A stretch of DNA of 64,000 nt from an uncultured Parolsenella sp. Lineage in GTDB: Bacteria; Actinomycetota; Coriobacteriia; Coriobacteriales; Atopobiaceae. Position 1 is the stretch's first letter. Every line of letters begins with the position of its first letter. Of this stretch, positions 34,072-41,966 are shown in pieces. Where the stretch lies: positions 46,919-110,918 of the forward strand of contig CAKUNF010000004.1 of assembly GCA_934668375.1 (NCBI GenBank). The letters run 5' to 3'. A program made the translations under genes and the position numbers. A model generated the notes under the pieces. It had not been told where the DNA came from and did not search any database. It saw nothing but the letters and a program-made list of their open reading frames with translations.

Positions 34072-36378
34072 ATGGAATCGCTGTATCGCAAGTATCGCCC
34101 GCAGACGTTTGAGCAGGTAGTTGGCCAGTCTCACGTTGTCTCGACGCTCGAGCGCGCCGTGACCGAGGGCCGCCTGTCCCACGCCTACCTCTTCTGCGGT
34201 CCTCGTGGCACCGGCAAGACGACCATGGCCCGCATCCTGGCCAAGGCGCTCATGTGCGAGCAGGGCGAAGGCCACCTGCCGGATGGCGCGTGCGAGGAGT
34301 GCCGCCTCATCGCCGCCGGCGAGCACCCGGACGTCTACGAGCTGGATGCCGCAAGCCGCACGGGCGTCGACAACGTGCGCGAGGAAATCATCAACCGCGT
34401 GGACTACGCCCCGGTTCGCGGCCGCTACAAGGTCTACATCATCGACGAGGTCCACATGCTCACCCCGGCGGCGTTCAACGCGCTGCTCAAGACGCTCGAG
34501 GAGCCGCCCTCCCACGTCGTGTTCATCATGTGCACCACGGACCCGCAGAAGATCCTTGCCACGATTCTCTCGCGCGTGCAGCGCTTTGACTTCCACTCCA
34601 TCGCGCCCGCCGAGATGCGCGCCCACCTCGCCCATGTGTGTGACGAGGAGGGCTTCACCTATGACGGCGAGGCTCTTGACCTCGTGGTTCGCCATGCCCG
34701 CGGTGGCATGCGAGACGCGCTTTCCTCGCTCGAGCAGCTCTCCGTGTTCGGTGCCGGCAACGTGAGCGTCGAGGCCGCGCGAGACCTGCTCGGCGAGTCG
34801 AGCGACTCCGCGCTCTCCGACGTCTCGCTGGCGCTTGCGCGCAGGGACGTGCCGGAGCTCTTCGCCAAGGTCTCCGAGCTTGTGGACGGCGGGCGAGACC
34901 TGCTGCAGTTCACGCGCGAGCTGGCGGCCCGCGTGCGCGACGCCTACGTCGTGAGCGTCGCGGGAGACAAGCCGGGTGTCGTGAGCGTGGCGGAGGGCGA
35001 GCTGCCCCTGCTCAAGGAAGAGGCCGGTGCCTACGGAAGCCCCGACCGCCTTGCGCGCGTGCTCACGGTGCTGGGGGACGCGGCGAGCGAGATGCGCACG
35101 GCCGTGAACCAGCGCCTCGTGCTCGAGATTGCCCTTACGCGCTGCGCCCGTCCCGAGAGCGACCTCACGCTCGAGGCCCTTGCCGAGCGCGTCTCCGCAC
35201 TCGAGGCGAGGCTCGCGAGCGGCGCCGCTCCCGTGGCGGCCGCGGCGCCGGCGGTTGCGTCCGCGCCGCGTGCGGCCACGGCGCCGGCGCCATCTCAGGC
35301 GTCAACCGGCGCGGCAAGTCCCGCAAAGCCAGCGGTCCCCAAGTTCGTGCCGCCCGCGCTCAACCTGCACAGGAAGCCTGCGGGGAACGCGCCCGCTGCC
35401 GCGGTTCCGCCCGCGCCCCGGCCGGCTGCCTCCGTTCCGCCGGCGTCCAGGCCGAGCGCGCCCAAGCCGGTCGCGGCTGCTCCCGTGGCGTCCGTGCCGC
35501 CTGCGCAGCGCCCGGCGGCGCCTGCCCCAGCGTCCGTCTCGAGCCCTGCTCCCAAGTCCGCCTCCGTGGCCGCGCCCGTGCAGAACGGGGCGCTCCAACG
35601 CACGTGGAAGGCGGTCGTGGACGGTCTGCTCAAGACGAACGCCTCGTGCGGCTCGCTGCTGCTGAGCGCCACGGCCACGGCAGACGATGGCGCCACGCTC
35701 ACGCTCTCCCTTCCCGGCGGCAGCTCCTTTACGCGCCGCATGCTTGAGCGCGCCGATGTCAAGGCTCTGCTCGACAAGGCCGTGACCTCGGCATTTGGTG
35801 CTCCTCGCACCATTGCGTATGCGAGTGACGGCTTCCCTGCGGCCCCCGCGTCCGCAAAGGCCGCGCCCGCCCCCGTGGCGCCCGCGCAGGCCGCCGCGCC
35901 CGCGCCCGCCCCGAGGACCGCATCCGCCCCCAAGCCAGAGCCAAAGCCAGAGCCTGCGCCCGCCCCTGCGGCCCCCGCTCCCGTCGTGGCGGCCGTTCCG
36001 CAGACCGCATCCGCACCGTCCAGGCCGGCCCCGCACGGCCGCGCCGCCTCGCTCAAGCTGCCGGACGTCGCCCGCCGCGCCGCCACCCCAGCCGCGCCGC
36101 CCGTCGAGGAGGACATCCCGCCCTACGACGACGCGGACGTTCCTCCCTATGACGATGCTGACGTTCCGCCCGTCGACCTTCCGTCCCCCGCGCCGGCGAC
36201 CGCCGCGTCCGAGCTCAAGGTTCCGGACTTCGCGGCGAAGGCATCCAGGGACGGCGAGGCCCCCGTCGCGTCCTCCGAGCCCGTCTCGGCCTCAAACGAC
36301 GAGCTTGCCTCGATGTTCTCGGACGTGTTCGGCGCAACCAAGATGACCGTCGTGGACGAGAACAACAACCCCGTCTAG
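34072..36378 (+). CDS. dnaX: DNA polymerase III subunit gamma/tau
   Basis: 768-aa clamp-loader ATPase. Start MESLYRKYRPQTFEQVVGQ is canonical. Walker A GPRGTGKTT is at about 43-51, DEVHMLTPAAFNALLKTLEEPP is the Walker B/SRC-side region, and domain III follows to about 370. At the zinc knuckle the residues are C62, D71, C74 and C77, where E. coli has C64, C73, C76 and C79; the second cysteine is replaced by Asp. Residues about 380-510 and 585-690 are long Ala/Pro-rich linkers, with a folded segment between (QRTWKAVVDGLLKTNASCGSLLL). A tandem PPYDDADV repeat lies near 683-698. No programmed frameshift heptamer was noticed. ATG 34072 follows GGAGG. Followed by a strong terminator and then ybaB-recR. 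Confidence 0.95.
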   Translation: MESLYRKYRPQTFEQVVGQSHVVSTLERAVTEGRLSHAYLFCGPRGTGKTTMARILAKALMCEQGEGHLPDGACEECRLIAAGEHPDVYELDAASRTGVDNVREEIINRVDYAPVRGRYKVYIIDEVHMLTPAAFNALLKTLEEPPSHVVFIMCTTDPQKILATILSRVQRFDFHSIAPAEMRAHLAHVCDEEGFTYDGEALDLVVRHARGGMRDALSSLEQLSVFGAGNVSVEAARDLLGESSDSALSDVSLALARRDVPELFAKVSELVDGGRDLLQFTRELAARVRDAYVVSVAGDKPGVVSVAEGELPLLKEEAGAYGSPDRLARVLTVLGDAASEMRTAVNQRLVLEIALTRCARPESDLTLEALAERVSALEARLASGAAPVAAAAPAVASAPRAATAPAPSQASTGAASPAKPAVPKFVPPALNLHRKPAGNAPAAAVPPAPRPAASVPPASRPSAPKPVAAAPVASVPPAQRPAAPAPASVSSPAPKSASVAAPVQNGALQRTWKAVVDGLLKTNASCGSLLLSATATADDGATLTLSLPGGSSFTRRMLERADVKALLDKAVTSAFGAPRTIAYASDGFPAAPASAKAAPAPVAPAQAAAPAPAPRTASAPKPEPKPEPAPAPAAPAPVVAAVPQTASAPSRPAPHGRAASLKLPDVARRAATPAAPPVEEDIPPYDDADVPPYDDADVPPVDLPSPAPATAASELKVPDFAAKASRDGEAPVASSEPVSASNDELASMFSDVFGATKMTVVDENNNPV

Positions 36379-36383
36379 CAGCA

Positions 36384-36416
36384 AGGCGCCCCGGAGCTCC
36401 CGGGGCGCCTTCTTGT
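36384..36416 (+). terminator. Intrinsic terminator of dnaX
   Basis: AGGCGCCCCGG pairs perfectly with CCGGGGCGCCT, followed by TCTTGT. Confidence 0.82.
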
Positions 36417-36549
36417 GAGTGCCTCGCCGTTAGGGCCTCCTCGTTCGAAGCCGCTGTGCCTCGTGACCTGAGCGCGCCGCCGCTCAAACCGCTAGAGTCT
36501 TAACGAGAGCAAACCAGGCGCCGCCCGGCGCAAGCGAGAAGGAGCACCC

Positions 36550-36873
36550 ATGCCCCAGATGAACATGCAGCAGATGATGAAGCAGGCGCGCAAGATGCAG
36601 GAGCAGCTCGCTGCCGCGCAGGACAAGCTCAAGGACGTCGAGGTCTCCGCCTCCACGGGCGGCGGCATGGTCAAGGTCGTCGCCACGGGCGAGATGCAGA
36701 TCAAGTCCATCGAGATCAGCCCGGACGCCTGCGACCCCGAGGACGTCGAGATGCTCCAGGACATGGTCCTCGCCGCCGTCAACGACGCGCTCGCCAGTGC
36801 CCAGGAGGCCGCCAACACGCAGATGAGCGCCGCCGCGGGCCTTGGCAACATGAACATCCCGGGCCTGTTCTAA
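36550..36873 (+). CDS. YbaB/EbfC-family nucleoid-associated protein
   Basis: 107-aa DNA-binding protein: [22 protein letters not shown] helix, then [27 protein letters not shown] and a C-terminal helical part. It forms dimers that coat DNA. The gene sits in the widely conserved dnaX-ybaB-recR order, which supports the call. ATG 36550 has AGAAGGAG upstream. recR begins four bases after the stop, so the two are co-transcribed and probably translationally coupled. Confidence 0.95.
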   Translation: MPQMNMQQMMKQARKMQEQLAAAQDKLKDVEVSASTGGGMVKVVATGEMQIKSIEISPDACDPEDVEMLQDMVLAAVNDALASAQEAANTQMSAAAGLGNMNIPGLF

Positions 36874-36877
36874 CTCC

Positions 36878-37531
36878 ATGCCCTACGATCAGCTTGGCGC
36901 CGGCGGCCCCCTTGGCGAGGCCCCGGCGCCTTCTCACAATGACGGTCGTGCCCTGAGGCGCCTGCTTGATGAGCTGGGGCGCCTCCCGGGCATCGGCCCC
37001 AAGAGCGCGCAGCGCATCGCCTACCACATCCTCGGCGCAGACGCCGAGGAGGCCCGCCGCCTTGCCCAGGCAATCCTCGACGTGAAGCAACAGGTGCACT
37101 TCTGCCCCGTCTGCTTCAGCTATGCCACGCGCGAGCGCTGCGACGTCTGCGAGGACCCGAGCAGAGACCAGACGAGCATCTGCGTGGTCTCCGAGCCGCG
37201 CGACGTTACGGCTATCGAGCGAACGGGCGCCTTCCACGGCCTGTACCACGTGCTCGGCGGCGTCATCTCGCCCATGGACAAGATCGGCCCCGAGCAGCTC
37301 CACGTTCGCGAGCTGCTCTCGCGCCTTGCAGACGGCACCGTCATGGAGGTCATCCTCGCCACGAACCCGGACGTCGAGGGCGAGACGACCGCCACCTACC
37401 TCTCGCGGACGATCAAGCCGCTCGGCGTTCACGTAACGAGGCTGGCGAGCGGCCTTCCCGTGGGCGGCGACCTCGAGTATGCCGATGAGGTCACGCTCGG
37501 GAGGGCGATCGAGGCGCGCCGCGAGCTGTAG
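36878..37531 (+). CDS. recR: Recombination mediator RecR
   Basis: 217-aa RecR. Helix-hairpin-helix ([23 protein letters not shown]), the four-cysteine zinc site [16 protein letters not shown], a Toprim domain ([18 protein letters not shown]), and a Walker-like C-terminal [25 protein letters not shown]. With RecF/RecO it loads RecA at gaps. There is an extra N-terminal stretch of about 24 residues ([20 protein letters not shown]) before the usual start. No ribosome site precedes ATG 36878, only a four-base gap after ybaB, so reinitiation is likely, or translation starts further in. Confidence 0.96.
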   Translation: MPYDQLGAGGPLGEAPAPSHNDGRALRRLLDELGRLPGIGPKSAQRIAYHILGADAEEARRLAQAILDVKQQVHFCPVCFSYATRERCDVCEDPSRDQTSICVVSEPRDVTAIERTGAFHGLYHVLGGVISPMDKIGPEQLHVRELLSRLADGTVMEVILATNPDVEGETTATYLSRTIKPLGVHVTRLASGLPVGGDLEYADEVTLGRAIEARREL

Positions 37532-37596
37532 TATCGTTGCGTTGTCGGATCTATCGGCACTCGCGCGAGCCGCGGCCCGCACGGATGGAAGGGGCC

Positions 37597-38571
37597 ATGA
37601 TGGCGAGATTCAAGCAACCTGCCGACGGGCAGCAACAAGATCTTGGCGCCCAGGCGCGCCGTCCGGCCGCGCATGCGCGCCATGCGGCCCCGGCCCAGCG
37701 GCCTGAGGCTCACGGCGAGTCCGCGTCCCATGCCGGGGCGCGTCCGCGCGGGTCTCGCTTCGCGGACGCATCGCGTGCCACGGCGTCCTCCCACAGGTTC
37801 CCGCAGCTTGGCAACACCTCCACGCGGCTTGCCGACGGCCAGGTTCCCGCTCCGGTGATCACCTCCTCTCCGGACGACGCCCCGCGGCCCATCGGCGTCG
37901 ACCCATCTGTCACCGGCTCGTTCCATACGATTCGCGATGGCCAGGGTGCCGTCGTCACCACGCGTGAGACCGCCTCGGCGGCGGCCGATGCCGCCCGCGA
38001 GGCCATGGGGTCCTCCAAGACCGTTCGGGCGAGCACGCGCCGTCGCAGGGCTGCAAAGCCCTCGCCGGCCAAGGCCCCCAAGGGCGTTCTCGTGGGGATG
38101 ATCGCAGCCGTTGTCGTCGTGATCGTGCTTGCCGTCTTCGCCGTGCGCTCGCTTGTCGAGCCGGCGACCCCCGGAGACGATGCCGCCACGGCAGTGGCGC
38201 AGACGAGCGTCGAGGTGAACGGCGACGGCGTCTCCGTTGCGGGTTCCTCCTACTCGACGCGTCAGGGAGACTCGGGCTGGGAGCTCGTCAAGGGCGAGGG
38301 GGATGACGCCACCGTGGTGGCCCAGCTGTCCGGCTCGCCCGTGGCCCTGTGCCTTCACGAGGGAACCCTGTTCGTTCCCGAGAACCTCTCGGACGGAACG
38401 TGGGACGTCATCTGCTACGTCGTGGCAGACGGCTCTTCGCCCACGCAGCTGCTCAACAACGATGGCCAGCCCGTCGTTGGCTCGGGCGAGCTGTCGCAGG
38501 CCGAGCTCGAGGGCAGCGACCTCGTCGTGACCGACGCGAGCGGGGCGCAGACGAGCGTCTCGCTCTCGTAA
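37597..38571 (+). CDS. Single-pass membrane protein of unknown function
   Basis: 324 aa. A long Ala/Arg/Pro-rich cytoplasmic part (1-160), one transmembrane helix (162-184: KGVLVGMIAAVVVVIVLAVFA), and an extracytoplasmic domain of about 130 residues. That domain contains VEVNGDGVSVAGSSYST and repeated short beta-type segments (DDATVVAQLSGSPVALCLHEG, SSPTQLLNNDGQPV) and suggests a small beta-sandwich or propeller fragment. I do not recognise a family. Its topology resembles the CapA protein at 21648 (basic cytoplasmic tail, single helix, outside domain). ATG 37597 has GGAAGGGG upstream. It lies 65 bases after recR and may be on the same transcript. It is followed by an AT-rich region and tRNA-Asp. 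Confidence 0.78.
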   Translation: MMARFKQPADGQQQDLGAQARRPAAHARHAAPAQRPEAHGESASHAGARPRGSRFADASRATASSHRFPQLGNTSTRLADGQVPAPVITSSPDDAPRPIGVDPSVTGSFHTIRDGQGAVVTTRETASAAADAAREAMGSSKTVRASTRRRRAAKPSPAKAPKGVLVGMIAAVVVVIVLAVFAVRSLVEPATPGDDAATAVAQTSVEVNGDGVSVAGSSYSTRQGDSGWELVKGEGDDATVVAQLSGSPVALCLHEGTLFVPENLSDGTWDVICYVVADGSSPTQLLNNDGQPVVGSGELSQAELEGSDLVVTDASGAQTSVSLS

Positions 38572-38748
38572 CGTGCGTCCGGGCGGTCTCCAAACATTTT
38601 TTCTTCTTAGCGCAAAGCGACATCTATCGAGGTAGATACCGCTTCTTCTCTTCCGCGAGAAAAGATTTTTGCGATTTGCCAAAAAAAGTTTGAATTTGGG
38701 CTAGACAAAGGCCGCAATCTTCGGCATTATATTCCTCGCACCTGACAC
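38572..38748 (+). promoter_or_regulatory. AT-rich leader and promoter of tRNA-Asp
   Basis: Unusually AT-rich for this genome. A weak terminator-like CTTCTCTTCC/GAGAAAAGA stem with TTTTT at about 38645-38673 follows the membrane-protein gene. TAGACA (38702-38707) with CATTAT (38725-38730, 17-base spacing) or the overlapping TATATT (38728-38733) make the tRNA promoter. The A/T tracts just upstream could act as an UP element. Confidence 0.55.
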
Positions 38749-38825
<77 letters not shown>

Positions 38826-38836
38826 TTGGATGTCAG

Positions 38837-38864
38837 AGGGCCCTGGGAAACCGGGGCCCTTTTT
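38837..38864 (+). terminator. Intrinsic terminator of tRNA-Asp
   Basis: AGGGCCCTGG and CCGGGGCCCT pair around GAAA, followed by TTTT. Confidence 0.88.
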
Positions 38865-39318
38865 GTTTGGCGATTCCTCCCGAGGGCCTCTCGGCGAGTG
38901 CGCGCCTTGCGTTCAAGCCCGAGCCGCGCCCGAATGTGCAAAACGGGCTCAGATTGCATCGCTTTACGGTGCTTGCGCTCACGGGCGTTTGCAAAGCAGC
39001 TGGTAGGGCGAGTGCTCGTTGTGCTAATAGCTCGTTTTAGCTACATTCTCGGTCCGTTTTGTACATTCGGGTCGGGACGAGCGCTCCCGGCACCCGCCCT
39101 GCGCGACTTCCTGCCGTCCGGCACGCGCCCTGCGCTCCGCCCCCCTCCCTCGCATGTAACCACTGCGTATGCATTGGCATGAAGTGCGGGACCCTCCACG
39201 TCCTTTTGCTAGAATCACCGGGCAGAAGAAGCGTCGAAACCATCAAAGCGTTCGGAGGCGGGTCGTGGCCGAACTCACGCAGCCAAATTCATGCGAGGAG
39301 CACCAGGGGAGTGCCGAG
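38865..39318. other. Gene-free stretch before the HAD phosphatase gene
   Basis: I see no supported gene. It contains a small hairpin CGGGT..GGGA/TCCC..ACCCG (39068-39096), an imperfect direct repeat ACATTCTCGGTC/ACATTCGGGTC near 39040-39073, and a -10-like TAGAAT at 39210-39215 that could serve the downstream gene. Short open frames here lack ribosome sites and family features. Confidence 0.5.
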
Positions 39319-39984
39319 ATGACCTGCCTTGCCGTGTTCGACTATGACGGCACCATCATGGACGGCCAGTCCGGTCAGCTGTTCGCGATGTTCCTGCTGA
39401 GGCATGGCCTTATCTCCAGGCGAACGGCCGTCCGTCTCGTGTGGTGGGGCGCCCGATACAAGCTTCATCTTCCCTATCGCCAGGACGAGTCCCGCGAGCT
39501 CATCTTCCGTGACCTTGGCAAGTATGACCACGACGAGGTCATGCGCCTCATGCGGGACTTCTACGCCGAGTTTCTCGCGCCGCGCACGCGCCCGGACGCC
39601 ATCGCCGAAATCGCGCGCCGCCGCGAGCAGGGCATGACGTGCGTGCTCGTCTCGGCAACGTTCTTCGAGATGGCCCGCGTGGCCGCCGAGCAGCTGGGTA
39701 TCGAGGGTGTCGCCGCCACGCACATGGAGCTCGACGCCCAGGGCCACTTCACGGGCCGCGTCGAGGGCGAGGTCGTGGCTGGCGAGGGCAAGGTCCGCGC
39801 CGTCCGTCGTTGGTCCGACGAGAACGTGGGGCCACGGGCCTGGCACATCGCCTGCGCCTACGGCGACCACTTCACCGACGAGCCGCTCCTCGAGCTCGCG
39901 GACGAGCCCTTTGCCGTGAGCCCCGGCACCACGCTGGCCCGCGTGGCGCGTCGTCGCGGCTGGCAGATTCTCGATTGGAACTAG
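39319..39984 (+). CDS. HAD-IB family phosphatase (SerB-like)
   Basis: 221-aa HAD hydrolase. Motif I is FDYDGTIMDGQSG (nucleophile D8, D10) and motif II the S of VLVSATFFEMARVAAEQLG. A helical cap lies between about 20 and 90, and motif III/IV has KVRAVRRW and YGDHFTDEPLLELAD. This matches the HAD-IB group (phosphoserine phosphatase-like, including CicA/PSPase homologues), although the motif I is shorter than SerB. The substrate is unknown. ATG 39319 follows GGGGAG. The stop is four bases from the mutY-like start, so the two form an operon. Confidence 0.87.
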   Translation: MTCLAVFDYDGTIMDGQSGQLFAMFLLRHGLISRRTAVRLVWWGARYKLHLPYRQDESRELIFRDLGKYDHDEVMRLMRDFYAEFLAPRTRPDAIAEIARRREQGMTCVLVSATFFEMARVAAEQLGIEGVAATHMELDAQGHFTGRVEGEVVAGEGKVRAVRRWSDENVGPRAWHIACAYGDHFTDEPLLELADEPFAVSPGTTLARVARRRGWQILDWN

Positions 39985-39987
39985 CGC

Positions 39988-40902
39988 ATGGCTCGCTCTG
40001 GCGTTCCCGCGCCCGTCCCCGCGGGCTCGATGACCGGTGAGCTCAGGGACCGCGTGTACCTGCGTGGCCGCGAGCTCTATCGCGACCTTCCCTGGCGGCG
40101 CACCCGCGACCCCTATGCCATCTGGGTGTCCGAGACGATGCTGCAGCAGACGCAGGTCGGCCGCGTGGACGGCCGCTGGCAGCGTTGGCTCGAGCGCTTC
40201 CCGAGCGTGGGTGCCCTTGCGGCGGCGAGCTCGGCAGACGTCCTCGACGAGTGGCAGGGCCTTGGCTACAACCGCAGGGCCCTCGCCCTGTGGCGGGCTG
40301 CCTGCCAGGTGGCCGACGAGCACGCCGGCCAGATGCCGAGCGGAGTCCGCGAGCTCCAGGCTCTCCCGGGAATAGGGCCTGCCACGGCGGCCGGCATCCG
40401 CGCCTTTGCCTATGACATGCCGGGCACCTACCTCGAGACCAACGTCCGCGCGGTGTTTCTCCACGAGCTCTTTCCCGGCCAGCAGGACGTGCCAGACTCG
40501 GCGATCTCCCCGCTCGTGGCCGAGGCGTGCCCCAAGATCCCGCTTGGCGTGCCGGGCGCAGACGCACCGTGCACGCCTCGCACCTGGTACTACGCCTTGC
40601 TCGACTATGGCTATCACCTCAAGCAGACGCTGCCCAACCCGTCGCGCCGCTCGCGCTCCCACGCAAGGCAGTCGCGCTTCGAGGGCTCGCACAGGCAGAA
40701 GCGCGCCGCCGTCGTGCGGCTGCTGCTCGACGCCCACGGGGCGGGGACGGGGCTTTCGCCCTCGGACGTTGCCGCGTCGCTCACGCAGCTCGAGGCTGCC
40801 GCTGGCCGCGCTCCGGTGGACGAGGCCTACGCCCGCGAGATTCTCGCCCAGCTCGAGCGCGAGGGCTTCTGCCGCGAGCGGGGCGGCCGCTGGCTCGCCT
40901 GA
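39988..40902 (+). CDS. MutY/EndoIII-superfamily DNA glycosylase lacking Fe-S cluster
   Basis: 304-aa HhH-GPD glycosylase. It has the MutY-type N-terminus LPWRRTRDPYAIWVSETMLQQTQV, YNRRALALWRAA, and the helix-hairpin-helix LPGIGPATAAGIRAFAY. The catalytic-Asp position reads LETNVRAVF (E150) instead of D-[GT]-N-V. The C-x6-C-x2-C-x5-C cluster motif after the GPD domain is absent, and so is the C-terminal NUDIX domain; in its place is a basic NPSRRSRSHARQSRFEGSHRQKR. Relatives with the ETN form and the SRFEGS segment exist in anaerobes and are usually annotated as A/G-specific adenine glycosylases. Base-excision activity on A:8-oxoG is plausible but not assured. ATG 39988 sits four bases after the HAD stop. 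Confidence 0.82.
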   Translation: MARSGVPAPVPAGSMTGELRDRVYLRGRELYRDLPWRRTRDPYAIWVSETMLQQTQVGRVDGRWQRWLERFPSVGALAAASSADVLDEWQGLGYNRRALALWRAACQVADEHAGQMPSGVRELQALPGIGPATAAGIRAFAYDMPGTYLETNVRAVFLHELFPGQQDVPDSAISPLVAEACPKIPLGVPGADAPCTPRTWYYALLDYGYHLKQTLPNPSRRSRSHARQSRFEGSHRQKRAAVVRLLLDAHGAGTGLSPSDVAASLTQLEAAAGRAPVDEAYAREILAQLEREGFCRERGGRWLA

Positions 40903-41040
40903 GCGCGCCGCAGGGCGATTTTCCTCCCACAAGACGCCCGCGAGACTCCCACGCGGGTAGAACCCAACCAGCGGCCCTGCGCCGCATCGCAAACGCGCGG
41001 GCGTCGTCACGGGGCGACGCCCCCGAGCAAAGGAGCGCCC

Positions 41041-41586
41041 ATGGCCACGGACTTCGAGAACTCACAGACCAAGAAGAACCTCGAGGCGGCGTTTGCCGGC
41101 GAGTCGCAGGCGTCCATGAAGTACGGCTACTACGCCAAGGCCGCCAAGAAGGAGGGCTACGTCCAGATCGGCAGCATCTTTGCCGAGACGGCCGGCAATG
41201 AGGCCGAGCACGCCAAGATGTGGTTCAAGTACCTCCACGGCGGCGAGGTGCCCGACACCCTCACGAACCTGCGTGACGCCGCCGCGGGCGAGAACGACGA
41301 GTGGACGAGCATGTACCCCGCCTTCGCCAAGACCGCTCGCGAGGAGGGCTTCGATGAGATCGCCACGCGCTTCGAGGGCGTTGCGGCCATCGAGAAATCC
41401 CACGAGGAGCGCTACCAGAAGCTCGCTGCGCGCGTGGAGGCCGGCGAGGTCTTCAGCAGGCCGGGCGTCAAGGTGTGGAAGTGCTCCAACTGCGGCCACC
41501 TGCATGTGGGCGAGTCCGCGCCCAAGGTGTGCCCCGTCTGCCTGCACCCGCAGGCCTACTTCGAGCAGCAGGCCGTCAACTACTAG
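41041..41586 (+). CDS. rbr: Rubrerythrin
   Basis: 181-aa rubrerythrin. The N-terminal four-helix di-iron domain carries the Glu/His ligands ([28 protein letters not shown], a [15 protein letters not shown] block). The C-terminal rubredoxin-like domain has CSNCG and CPVC ([20 protein letters not shown]). It reduces hydrogen peroxide with electrons from rubredoxin or NADH and protects anaerobes such as this PFOR-containing organism. ATG 41041 has CAAAGGAG upstream. Monocistronic; its 3' flank carries the hairpin at 41679. Confidence 0.97.
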   Translation: MATDFENSQTKKNLEAAFAGESQASMKYGYYAKAAKKEGYVQIGSIFAETAGNEAEHAKMWFKYLHGGEVPDTLTNLRDAAAGENDEWTSMYPAFAKTAREEGFDEIATRFEGVAAIEKSHEERYQKLAARVEAGEVFSRPGVKVWKCSNCGHLHVGESAPKVCPVCLHPQAYFEQQAVNY

Positions 41587-41678
41587 CGCTGCTCTTCTCA
41601 GCTTCTCGCGTCCCAGGGCCCGTGCCATCCGGCGCGGGCTCTCTCGTGCCGGATGCCTCCGCCGCCCCTAACAACCGC

Positions 41679-41742
41679 GAGCGCTGCAAATCGGTCACTT
41701 ACCGGTCCCCTGGGGTGCCTAAGTGTCTGATTTGCAGCGCTC
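41679..41742. repeat. 64-base near-perfect palindrome behind rbr
   Basis: Perfect 14-bp arms GAGCGCTGCAAATC (41679-41692) and GATTTGCAGCGCTC (41729-41742), with a second inner pair CACTTA/TAAGTG. Flanking AACAACCGC and CGGTGTT extend the symmetry imperfectly. No T-run. I do not recognise it as a copy of the other families in this window. Confidence 0.85.
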
Positions 41743-41820
41743 GGTGTTAACGCGGCCCCCCCGACGGCTCCGCGCCTGACAGAAAACCTCCCGTTTACCG
41801 AACCTTTTCCAATGCACGTC

Positions 41821-41848
41821 TTTAACGGACAAGATGTGGGCATACAGT
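41821..41848 (+). promoter_or_regulatory. Candidate promoter of the glycogen operon
   Basis: TTTAAC (41821-41826), 16-base spacing, TACAGT (41843-41848). It gives a leader of about 110 bases before glgB. Confidence 0.4.
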
Positions 41849-41966
41849 GGAGACACATCGGCTCGAAATGAGCGGACGTCATATATCCGCAGCTCAGCAA
41901 AGACTGCGATGACGTTTGGCGGCACATGGGCCGCCAGGTGTGACACCCAGGGGAGGGGGAGTCAAT

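Larger units (their letters stand above)
41587..41966. other. Intergenic region between rbr and the glycogen operon
   Basis: Contains the 64-base palindrome (41679-41742), a candidate promoter (41821-41848) and a leader with a small hairpin (TGGCGGC..GCCGCCA at about 41918-41937). No gene is supported. Confidence 0.7.

Noticed and set aside
34500..36200. Search for a programmed frameshift in dnaX that would make a short gamma form
   Set aside because: No A/T-rich slippery heptamer with a following hairpin was seen; the gene simply runs through.
38826..39182. Open frame of 118 codons after tRNA-Asp
   Set aside because: It overlaps the tRNA terminator, has no ribosome site, has Arg/Pro/Ser-rich composition typical of a chance frame in high-GC DNA, and no family pattern.
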